A DNA stretch of 8,739 nucleotides, taken from positions 1-8,739 of the forward strand of contig JAFVET010000231.1 of NCBI GenBank assembly GCA_017475875.1, given 5' to 3'. A model generated the notes under the pieces. That model saw only the letters and a program-made list of their open reading frames with translations, was not told the DNA's origin and did no database searches. The stretch's first letter is position 1. Each line of letters begins with the position of its first letter. This document shows positions 1 to 5,315 of the stretch, piece by piece. The translations under genes were made by a program, and so were the position numbers. Source of the stretch: Candidatus Methanomethylophilaceae archaeon. GTDB lineage: Archaea > Thermoplasmatota > Thermoplasmata > Methanomassiliicoccales > Methanomethylophilaceae.

Positions 1-219
1 ATCGAGTGTCCCGATCCGATATACCATCACTTCCTGAGGAGCTTCGCGATGAGTGCGGGGGTCACGCTCCACGTCGTGGTGATGAGGGGCTTCGACGACC
101 ATCACATCATCGAGGCTTCTTTCAAGTCCATGGGGAAGGCGCTGAAGGAGGCGCTGCGCGTACGCGACACCGAACTCAGCACCAAGGACCGCGTCGTCAC
201 GGAGGTGGACCGATGCTGA
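1..219 (+). CDS. hisB: Imidazoleglycerol-phosphate dehydratase, C-terminal part (5' end outside window)
   Basis: HisB removes water from imidazole glycerol phosphate to give imidazole acetol phosphate, a cytosolic step of histidine synthesis. Only the last 72 codons are present, read from base 1. The fragment shows the second half of the family signature: a [16 protein letters not shown] segment (residues 10-25), then the manganese-binding HHxxE motif (HHIIE, residues 34-38) followed by [14 protein letters not shown]. The usual family ending, STKG, appears here as STKD, and the G-x-N before the HH pair is GFDD, so two normally well-conserved positions differ. The gene ends in TGA at 217-219 and overlaps hisF by 7 nt, which implies a shared transcript and coupled translation. 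The identification follows from the motifs and the his-gene context. I see no frameshift, and the missing N-terminus is only the window edge. Confidence 0.93.
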   Translation: MECPDPIYHHFLRSFAMSAGVTLHVVVMRGFDDHHIIEASFKSMGKALKEALRVRDTELSTKDRVVTEVDRC

Positions 220-965
220 CAAGGCGTATAATCCCGTGTCTCGATGTCAAGGACGGCAAGGTCGTCAAAGGAATCAACTTCAATGGTCTAAAGGAGGTCG
301 GTTACCCTCCGGAACTGGCCACGGAATACGAGGCCCAGGGTGCGGACGAGATAACCTTCCTGGACATCTCCGCATCTCTCGAGCACCGCAGGACGATGCT
401 CGACATAGTGTCCGAGACCGCCGGCAAGCTGTTCATCCCGCTGACCGTCGGCGGCGGGATCGGAAGCGTATCCGATATGAGGGAGGCGCTCAATGCCGGG
501 GCGGACAAGGTCTCGGTGAACTCGGCCGCCGTAAAGAATCCTGGAATCATCGGCGAATGCGCCGAGAGCTTCGGCAGGCAGTGCGTGGTCGTCGCCATCG
601 ACGCCAAGCGCACCGGGGACCACTGGGAGGTCTACACCCACGGTGGCACCCGTCCGACAGGTATCGACGCAGTCGAATGGGCGAAGAAGGCCGAGGACCT
701 GGGGGCGGGGGAGATACTGCTCACATCGATGGACGCCGACGGCGTCAAGACCGGTTACGACATACCGCTCACCGCGGCGATATCATCCGAAGTGAACATA
801 CCGGTCATCGCATCGGGCGGATGCGGCAACATGGAGCATATACTGGAAGTGTTCCGCGAGACGGACGCCACCGCGGCTCTTGCCGCGTCCATCTTCCATT
901 ACGGGGAGTACACGGTGGGACAGGTCAAACAATATCTGAAGGACAACGGGATCGTGGTAAGATGA
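213..965 (+). CDS. hisF: Imidazole glycerol phosphate synthase, cyclase subunit HisF
   Basis: HisF is the cyclase half of IGP synthase. With ammonia from its partner HisH it converts PRFAR to imidazole glycerol phosphate and AICAR. The 250-residue product has the normal family length and a (beta/alpha)8 barrel. It starts [19 protein letters not shown] with catalytic Asp11, and carries the second catalytic Asp130 in VVVAIDAKR. Phosphate-binding elements are visible as VGGGI (79-83) and ASGG (200-203), and near the end [11 protein letters not shown] (222-232) is typical. The ATG at 213 is chosen because it gives the canonical N-terminus and has GGAGGT at 201-206 six bases upstream; reading further upstream would only run out of frame through hisB. 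One oddity is that the family's usual GDPVE in the first loop is GYPPE here (residues 30-34). It overlaps hisB by 7 nt and hisIE by 4 nt. hisH is not in the window and must lie elsewhere. Confidence 0.98.
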   Translation: MLTRRIIPCLDVKDGKVVKGINFNGLKEVGYPPELATEYEAQGADEITFLDISASLEHRRTMLDIVSETAGKLFIPLTVGGGIGSVSDMREALNAGADKVSVNSAAVKNPGIIGECAESFGRQCVVVAIDAKRTGDHWEVYTHGGTRPTGIDAVEWAKKAEDLGAGEILLTSMDADGVKTGYDIPLTAAISSEVNIPVIASGGCGNMEHILEVFRETDATAALAASIFHYGEYTVGQVKQYLKDNGIVVR

Positions 966-1564
966 AGGATCTCAAATTCGACGACAAGGGACTGGTCACC
1001 GTGGTGGTCCAGGATTGGATAACAAACGAGGTCCTGATGGTGGCGTGGGCCAATCAGGAGGCGGTGGACCGCATGGAGGCCACCGGATACACCCACTTCT
1101 GGTCCCGCAGCCGCCAGTGCCAGTGGCAGAAGGGCGAGGAGTCCGGCCACGTGCAGAAGATCAAGAGCATACAGGTCGACTGCGACCGCGATACGCTGCT
1201 CGTCAGGGTGGAGCAGACCGGAGTGGCTTGCCACACCGGCACCCCGTCGTGTTTCAACGAGACCGTCTACGGCAGCACCGAGGAGACGATGGCGATACTG
1301 CCGGACCTCCGCAGGGTGATCAAGGACCGTCACGAGAACCCGGAGGAGGGGAGCTACACGTGCAAGCTGTTCGCCGACGAGACCCGCATGTGCAAGAAGG
1401 TCATCGAGGAGGCCGGCGAGTTCGCCCTCGCGATCAAGGACCACGACACCGACGAGATGGCTTGGGAGCTCGCAGACCTCATCTACCACACGATGGTCGC
1501 CATAGAGAAGACCGGACTCCCGATGGAGGAGGTCTACCGCAAGCTGTCGGAGAGGGCACAATGA
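962..1564 (+). CDS. hisIE: Bifunctional phosphoribosyl-AMP cyclohydrolase / phosphoribosyl-ATP pyrophosphatase
   Basis: This 200-residue fusion carries two early histidine-pathway enzymes. The N-terminal HisI domain (about 1-108) opens the purine ring of PR-AMP and shows [18 protein letters not shown] (46-63), the metal-binding DCDRD (73-77) and the zinc cysteines of ACHTG and SCF (Cys90, Cys97). The C-terminal HisE domain (about 112-200) hydrolyses PR-ATP to PR-AMP and shows SYTCKLF (131-137), then [14 protein letters not shown] (144-157) with the acidic metal-binding helix and [11 protein letters not shown] (169-179). Length and domain order match the bacterial and plant HisIE fusion. In many archaea hisI and hisE are separate genes, so the fused form may reflect transfer or an independent fusion. 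The ATG sits inside ATGA, overlapping the hisF stop by 4 nt with no strong ribosome site of its own, which suggests reinitiation after hisF. It overlaps the PHP gene by 4 nt. Confidence 0.97.
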   Translation: MKDLKFDDKGLVTVVVQDWITNEVLMVAWANQEAVDRMEATGYTHFWSRSRQCQWQKGEESGHVQKIKSIQVDCDRDTLLVRVEQTGVACHTGTPSCFNETVYGSTEETMAILPDLRRVIKDRHENPEEGSYTCKLFADETRMCKKVIEEAGEFALAIKDHDTDEMAWELADLIYHTMVAIEKTGLPMEEVYRKLSERAQ

Positions 1565-2211
1565 GGGCGGACCTCCACACCCACACCACCTACAGCGACG
1601 GGGAGCTCATACCAGCGGAGCTCGTCCGCCGTGCGATGGTTCTGGGCCACGACGCCATCGCCATCACCGACCATGTGGACATGACCAACCTCGAGTGGGT
1701 GGTCACCAACGTCGTCAAGGCCGTGGAGCTATGCGAGGATTACATCCGCGTGATCCCGGGAGTAGAGATAACACACGTCCCGCCTTCCAAGATCGACCGC
1801 GTCGCGGCCGATGCCCGCAGATACGGGGCGCAATGGGTCGTGGTGCACGGGGAGACCGTCACGGAACCCGTGGCTCCGGGCACCAACCGCGCCTCGGTCG
1901 AGAGCGGCGAGGTGGACGTCCTCGCGCACCCTGGATTCATAACCTTGGCGGAGGCTCAGACCGCTGCGGACAACGGTGTGATCCTGGAGGTCACCGGCAG
2001 GGCCGGCCACAACATTACCAACGGGCATGTGGTAAACATGGCGAGGGCCGCAGGGGCCATGATGATTATTAATTCGGACACCCACGCCCCGGAGAACCTC
2101 ATGGACGAGGCTGCGGCTCGTGTCGTGGCTCTCGGTGCAGGCATGACCCAGGCCGAAGTCGAGGAAGCGATAAACGTCACGCCGTTCCAGGCGATATCGC
2201 AAGTCAGATGA
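1561..2211 (+). CDS. PHP-domain metal-dependent phosphatase, candidate histidinol-phosphate phosphatase
   Basis: The 216-residue product is a single PHP domain, a distorted barrel that binds two or three metal ions and cleaves phosphoesters. Metal-ligand motifs appear in order: DLHTHTTYSDGE (4-15, with H6, H8 and D13), ITDHVD (35-40), IPGVEITH (65-72, with E69), VVHGE (94-98), LAHPG (121-125) and NSDTHAP (171-177). All key residues look intact, so it should be active. It is the last gene of the his operon, starting in ATGA over the hisIE stop with GGAGAGG at 1549-1555. Because histidine synthesis needs a histidinol-phosphate phosphatase and PHP enzymes fill this role in some organisms, that activity is the best inference. 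The sequence alone does not fix the substrate. A ribonuclease P p30-like protein shares the fold and size, but the complete metal site and the operon argue against it. Confidence 0.88.
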   Translation: MRADLHTHTTYSDGELIPAELVRRAMVLGHDAIAITDHVDMTNLEWVVTNVVKAVELCEDYIRVIPGVEITHVPPSKIDRVAADARRYGAQWVVVHGETVTEPVAPGTNRASVESGEVDVLAHPGFITLAEAQTAADNGVILEVTGRAGHNITNGHVVNMARAAGAMMIINSDTHAPENLMDEAAARVVALGAGMTQAEVEEAINVTPFQAISQVR

Positions 2212-2245
2212 CACGTCTGCATACAATGTCTGATCGACGCCTTCA

Positions 2246-2260
2246 CCGCCCTATCGGCGG
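2246..2260. terminator. Small GC hairpin between convergent transcription units
   Basis: CCGCC at 2246-2250 and GGCGG at 2256-2260 form a perfect 5-bp stem with the 5-nt loop CTATC. It lies 34 nt after the PHP stop and is followed by CTTTC, not a real T tract. It sits between the + strand his operon and the convergent - strand unit that ends at 2348, so it could help end either transcript. It is short and could be chance. The rest of the 136-nt spacer (2212-2347) shows nothing I can name. Confidence 0.35.
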
Positions 2261-2347
2261 CTTTCGATGGTCATCCTGACATCGTGTTGTGAAGGGGTTC
2301 TGAACAGTTACCACCCACGCATTATACCTATCTACCCATGTCCCATT

Positions 2348-2617
2348 TCAAACACCTACAGTCATGGCTGCATCAACATCGTGACTACTGCCGTTAGAAA
2401 AGGTGGTGGTCCCCTTAGCACCGTATGCTGCGGACATATGGTCATCCTGTAATCCGATATCTTCCGTATCCTCCAATGTTGCGAATGAATTCATTTCATT
2501 ATAAGGCGACACATCATCTTCATCCATTGCGAAAGTATTGGAAAACCCAATGCTTGCAGTAAACAAGATAATGAGAGCAATCGCCACGCCCTCCAACTTC
2601 GTACTACTTTTAAGCAT
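2348..2617 (-). CDS. Small exported protein of unknown function (89 aa)
   Basis: I do not recognise this gene. The 89-residue product begins with a convincing Sec-type signal sequence: a positively charged start (MLKSSTK), a hydrophobic core (VAIALIILFTASIGF, about 11-25) and a plausible cleavage region near SNTFA before an acidic MDEDD stretch. The remaining mature part, about 59 residues, is acidic, rich in Ser, Thr, Asp and Gly, has no Cys, and probably has little fixed structure. The start codon is 16 nt after the stop of the upstream 198-aa gene on the same strand, with a GGCGGT site five bases ahead (5 of 6 match to GGAGGT), so both are likely on one transcript. Base composition is visibly richer in A+T than the his or BspA genes. 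The signal peptide and operon spacing support a real gene, but a chance short reading frame cannot be excluded. Confidence 0.55.
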   Translation of the reverse strand: MLKSSTKLEGVAIALIILFTASIGFSNTFAMDEDDVSPYNEMNSFATLEDTEDIGLQDDHMSAAYGAKGTTTFSNGSSHDVDAAMTVGV

Positions 2618-2633
2618 ATGTTACCGCCTGGCC

Positions 2634-3230
2634 TCAATTGTCGAAAAAAATTGTTACGTCGGTCCATGAAGGATAAGCCAGCCCTGGTCCCTCCCCGGCT
2701 AGGACTGTCATATCGATTCTTCCATCTTCACGGTTGAAATATTGTGTCGTTTCAAAATCTAGCACGTATGTGCCACTTCCATCTATTCTATGCAAACCTG
2801 TAGCTCTGGTTTTGCCTATCCATACCCCATAATCAAGAGGCTGAATCACAGGGGTGTACATGTCTTCAAGATCGCAATAGACTTCTATGGGGGTCAATTT
2901 TGGATGTCTCATATACGAAAAATCTTCTCCTTCGGGAGTAACCGTTATCTCAATACCGAATGAGTCTTTCCCGTACATGTGGACTTCACCGACAACCCTC
3001 ACCAGGATTGTGTCCCCCCTGTCTATCGCGAAGATCTTTCCCTTCGTCGACGTTCCGCTGTACTCGCTGTCGGTGACCTCGAAGGACGCGGTGCCTAGGA
3101 GCCCCTCATTGATGGGAACGTCCCTGTATTCGTTGCCGTCGTTCCCGCGGGCATGGACGGCCACGAATGCCAGCACAGCAATCAAAAGGATCGCTGAAAC
3201 GGCCACGGCAATCTTTGTTCTTCCGTTCAT
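2634..3230 (-). CDS. Membrane-anchored or secreted beta-rich protein of unknown function (198 aa)
   Basis: I do not recognise the family. The 198-residue product starts MNGRTK, then has one hydrophobic segment (about 7-26, IAVAVSAILLIAVLAFVAVH) that could be an uncleaved anchor or a signal peptide. The rest is exported by inference. It is dominated by alternating hydrophobic/polar strands such as TASFEVTDSEY, DTILVRVVGEVHMY and GTYVLDFETTQYF, suggesting a beta-sandwich. It has a single Cys in the mature part (VYCDLEDM) and no catalytic motif that I can name. The ATG at 3230 is supported by AAGGAGA at 3239-3245, eight bases upstream. A BRE/TATA element and a palindrome lie about 130-170 nt upstream. 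The first third of the gene is GC-rich like the neighbours, while the last two thirds are clearly richer in A+T, which hints at mosaic origin. It leads a two-gene unit with the 89-aa exported protein. Confidence 0.8.
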   Translation of the reverse strand: MNGRTKIAVAVSAILLIAVLAFVAVHARGNDGNEYRDVPINEGLLGTASFEVTDSEYSGTSTKGKIFAIDRGDTILVRVVGEVHMYGKDSFGIEITVTPEGEDFSYMRHPKLTPIEVYCDLEDMYTPVIQPLDYGVWIGKTRATGLHRIDGSGTYVLDFETTQYFNREDGRIDMTVLAGEGPGLAYPSWTDVTIFFDN

Positions 3231-3358
3231 CTTTATCGTCTCCTTGAAAAAGTTTTCAGGTGCTTCCCAATGCTACAAATTTGCCGACTATGTGTCGTAC
3301 ACCACTCCCCTGTCGCAGCACGATTCGTTCAGAGACTGAAGTTGGATTATGCTGATGA

Positions 3359-3373
3359 TAACAATAATTGTTA
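3359..3373. promoter_or_regulatory. Perfect 15-bp palindrome, candidate operator
   Basis: TAACAATAATTGTTA is a perfect inverted repeat with 7-bp arms around a central A. It lies directly downstream of the - strand TATA core (3382-3389) and covers the predicted transcription start near 3360. A dimeric repressor bound here would block initiation or polymerase loading. The element is AT-rich, so it could arise by chance in an AT-rich promoter, but its position is what one expects of an operator. Confidence 0.4.
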
Positions 3374-3380
3374 ATACTTT

Positions 3381-3397
3381 CATATATAACCTTTGAA
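3381..3397 (-). promoter_or_regulatory. Archaeal BRE/TATA promoter for the 198-aa/89-aa unit
   Basis: Read on the - strand, the element is TTCAAAGGTTATATATG, an A-rich BRE-like half followed by an eight-base TATA core (TTATATAT, 3389-3382). The usual distance of about 25 bases puts the transcription start near 3360. This leaves a leader of about 130 nt before the ATG at 3230, unusually long for an archaeal mRNA. There is no other comparably good box closer to the gene. Confidence 0.6.
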
Positions 3398-3719
3398 AGG
3401 CCTGGCAACGTCTCTTCGAGTTCGGTGGTTGAAATCAATCACCAGACCGTTTCCTATCCGATTCTTCAGAATCCAAGCCGATTGCGAAGCGATGTGGGTG
3501 CGCAAGTGCTGCCCTCAAGGAGCATAGTTTTTCCAATCATGTGTTCTGCGAGGTTTGGACCGCATATACGGAGGACAGGTGGACGGACCTTGGGTCGACG
3601 CGGTGGCCCCTTGCTCCATGCGGATTCTGGATGGAACGGGCTGGCAATAGGTCAACGTTCCTCTGGGCGACCGTTGGCTATATCAGGTGCATCCCAGTCC
3701 TCGACCTATCATTCGTTTT
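3398..3719. other. Intergenic stretch without a convincing gene
   Basis: This is the core of a 525-nt gap between two divergent genes. I find no protein with believable composition, no ribosome-site-supported start, and no tRNA. Reading frames open here are Arg/Ser/Gly-rich and run over the promoter or the start of the next gene. One hairpin stands out: GGTGGTTG at 3424-3431 pairs with CAATCACC at 3436-3443 across the loop AAAT, with one G-T wobble. The part around 3540-3700 is GC-rich like coding DNA, so a decayed gene or an unrecognised RNA is possible, but I cannot support either. Confidence 0.5.
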
Positions 3720-3729
3720 TTCTAAATAC
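3720..3729 (+). promoter_or_regulatory. TATA-like box giving a nearly leaderless transcript
   Basis: TTCTAAATAC, preceded by a run of T (3716-3721), resembles an archaeal TATA box. Its centre is about 30 nt upstream of the ATG at 3756, so the predicted start of transcription falls within a few bases of the start codon. No ribosome-binding site precedes that ATG (CTCTACGATACA), which is consistent with leaderless translation. Confidence 0.5.
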
Positions 3730-3755
3730 GTTAATGCGTTCACCTCTACGATACA

Positions 3756-4379
3756 ATGTCTATCCTACTAGCTGATGGGGAGCAGGTGTTACGCAAGTAT
3801 CGCTGCGCTACGGTGGATTGTACAGCATCCGACAGGAGCAACATATTCGGACTCGGGCCCAACAGGCCCGCATCGGACGCCCTCGTCATAGTGACGAGCA
3901 AGAGGGTGATCTTCTACACCCGTGGGAAGGAGCCGGCCAAGGCGACCGGGCTTCCTCCCATGCATCTTCAGGAGGCGTTCGTGGACAGCATATGTTCCAC
4001 AGAGTTCGTAAGGACAGACATGAAGAAGAGCGCCACAATGCCTCTCGCGCTCACGATATTGGGGATACTCCTCACCGTCGGCGGGCTCGTGGGCGGCTTC
4101 ATGAGTGTCGCCGTACCCGGAGTCATCCTCCTGGCGGTGGGTGTGCTCGCGCTTGTCCTGTCCATGATCAGGCCCGAGCCGCTCGTCACGCTCAGGATAG
4201 CCACGTCGGCATCCGAATCCGGAATCCACGTCTCCGGCGCCAGCCGCAAGGAGGAATCCGAGATTTCCTTCGCGATGATCCCGGGCGACGAGTTCGAGAA
4301 CATGGCGAACGAGATCGGCGCCATCATCGTGGATCTGCAGGAGAACGGCGAAGCCTGCATCGACAGATGGGTCCAGTGA
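3756..4379 (+). CDS. Two-helix membrane protein with N-terminal PH-like module (paralogue 1, 207 aa)
   Basis: No specific function is recognised. The N-terminal part (about 1-86) resembles bacterial PH-like domains: an opening GEQVLRKYRC, then VIVTSKRVIF (44-53), equivalent to the common vTnrRvif strand, and a basic segment. Two hydrophobic helices follow (about 95-115 and 119-138), with only a tight PG turn between them. The C-terminal region (140-207) returns to a soluble segment ending with NEIGAIIVDLQENG (185-198) and DRWVQ. The next gene has the same order of parts, so the two are tandem paralogues. Both soluble ends probably face the cytoplasm. The ATG at 3756 is the first possible start after an in-frame TAA at 3732, and the TATA box places it at the mRNA 5' end. 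It heads the three-gene envelope unit. A role in membrane scaffolding or sensing for the downstream surface protein is inference only. Confidence 0.85.
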   Translation: MSILLADGEQVLRKYRCATVDCTASDRSNIFGLGPNRPASDALVIVTSKRVIFYTRGKEPAKATGLPPMHLQEAFVDSICSTEFVRTDMKKSATMPLALTILGILLTVGGLVGGFMSVAVPGVILLAVGVLALVLSMIRPEPLVTLRIATSASESGIHVSGASRKEESEISFAMIPGDEFENMANEIGAIIVDLQENGEACIDRWVQ

Positions 4380-4406
4380 TCTGGGGGTTTTCTTACGGAA
4401 CTGAAG

Positions 4407-5315
4407 ATGGCCTCCGGGGAGAAGGTCGTCCGCAGCTACAGGTGCACTGTAGAGGACGGTAGCTTCTCCTTCTTGGGACTGGTGATCCCCGGCCGTCGCG
4501 AAGGCGACACGGGGGTCCTGACCGTCACCAACCGCCGGGTGGTGTTCGATTGCGGGGAATCTTTGCACCGCGAGATCGGGATAAACGGCCTGACCTCAGT
4601 GTCGGTGCTCCTGTCCAGGTTCGGCAGGGACGCCAGGTTCCCGTTGTTGATCATATTCCTCGGCCTGATGCTGGCGGTGGTGCCGTACCTCTATGCCACA
4701 GATACCGACAGCCTCCACACCGCAGGGGACTACGAGAAGGGATACAACGACGCAGTGTCTCAGGGTTACTACGACACCTACCTTGCAGAACTGGTCGGAG
4801 GTGGGACCGTTGCGATCCCGGTGGGGACCTCCGTCCATTCCGAGAATTCGCCCTCTGCCAGGTATTCGGAGGGATACGGCGAGGGGTACAACATCGGTGC
4901 CTCCGCGGCATCAGCCGAGATCGCCTCGGCCGTTTCATCTGGAAACATCGCACAGTACTCGGACCCGACCGGTCTGTACATGCATTCCTCGGAGGTCGAG
5001 GGCATAGTGTGGATATCGGTCGCAGGGGCCGTGGCCATGGTGGTCGGGGCCTTGTTGTATCTGCTGTCCTGGAAGACCCGCGACTGGGTCGTCATGAACT
5101 TCGGGGGAGCCGGGGAGTCCATTCTACTCTCGTCGGTCGGGAGGGACCAGGTGAGCTCCAGACAGATGTGCGCTTCGGAGGATATGGGCACAATCGTCGA
5201 CGAGATCGGTGCCCTCATCGTGGATATCCGCTCCGGCAGGTACGAAGGTTCGGAGGTCTTCACCGGATCGTGGGTCGAGCACGAGGACCGTCTCCGCGAG
5301 GTGGTGACCTTTTGA
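4407..5315 (+). CDS. Two-helix membrane protein with PH-like module and large exported loop (paralogue 2, 302 aa)
   Basis: This is a paralogue of the preceding gene. The shared parts are GEKVVRSYRC (4-13; GEQVLRKYRC in paralogue 1), VLTVTNRRVVF (37-47), and DEIGALIVDIRSG (265-277) with GSWVE near the end. Two transmembrane helices are predicted at about 78-97 and 199-221. Between them lies a loop of about 100 residues absent from paralogue 1. It is Tyr/Gly/Ser/Ala-rich with repeated motifs (YEKGYNDAV, QGYYDTY, YSEGYGEGYN) and an AASAEIASAV stretch. If the PH-like part is cytoplasmic, the loop is outside the cell. The ATG at 4407 is the first in-frame start after a stop at 4377 and aligns with paralogue 1; its ribosome site is weak. 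The gene begins 27 nt after its neighbour, and its TGA (5313-5315) overlaps the TTG start of the BspA-like gene by 3 of 4 bases. Function is unknown; accessory service to that surface protein is plausible. Confidence 0.85.
   Translation: MASGEKVVRSYRCTVEDGSFSFLGLVIPGRREGDTGVLTVTNRRVVFDCGESLHREIGINGLTSVSVLLSRFGRDARFPLLIIFLGLMLAVVPYLYATDTDSLHTAGDYEKGYNDAVSQGYYDTYLAELVGGGTVAIPVGTSVHSENSPSARYSEGYGEGYNIGASAASAEIASAVSSGNIAQYSDPTGLYMHSSEVEGIVWISVAGAVAMVVGALLYLLSWKTRDWVVMNFGGAGESILLSSVGRDQVSSRQMCASEDMGTIVDEIGALIVDIRSGRYEGSEVFTGSWVEHEDRLREVVTF

Noticed and set aside
6..212. Upstream extension of the hisF frame
   Set aside because: It reads through hisB in the wrong frame with basic, low-complexity sequence. 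HisF aligns from the ATG at 213 with canonical Asp11.
2267..2449. 12-bp direct repeat ATGGTCATCCTG at 2267 and 2438
   Set aside because: There are only two copies, without flanking symmetry or a mobile gene between them. It is probably chance.
3353..3358. TGATGA resembling a C box of a C/D guide RNA
   Set aside because: No D-box CTGA follows at the right distance, and the site lies in the promoter palindrome region.
3256..3438. 60-codon - strand frame starting with TTG just upstream of the 198-aa gene
   Set aside because: Parts look protein-like (ELEETLPGLSKVIYES), but it spans the BRE/TATA element and palindrome and begins directly after a stop with no good ribosome site. Kept as a doubtful remnant only.
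3368..3775. 135-codon + strand reading frame in the divergent spacer
   Set aside because: It runs over the TATA-like box and the first codons of the paralogue 1 gene, starts next to the - strand promoter, and has Arg/Ser/Gly-rich composition without a domain.
4550..5311. In-frame upstream extension of the BspA-like reading frame by about 250 codons
   Set aside because: It overlaps paralogue 2 out of frame, is Arg/Gly-rich, and would place the signal peptide in the middle of the protein. The TTG at 5312 is far better.
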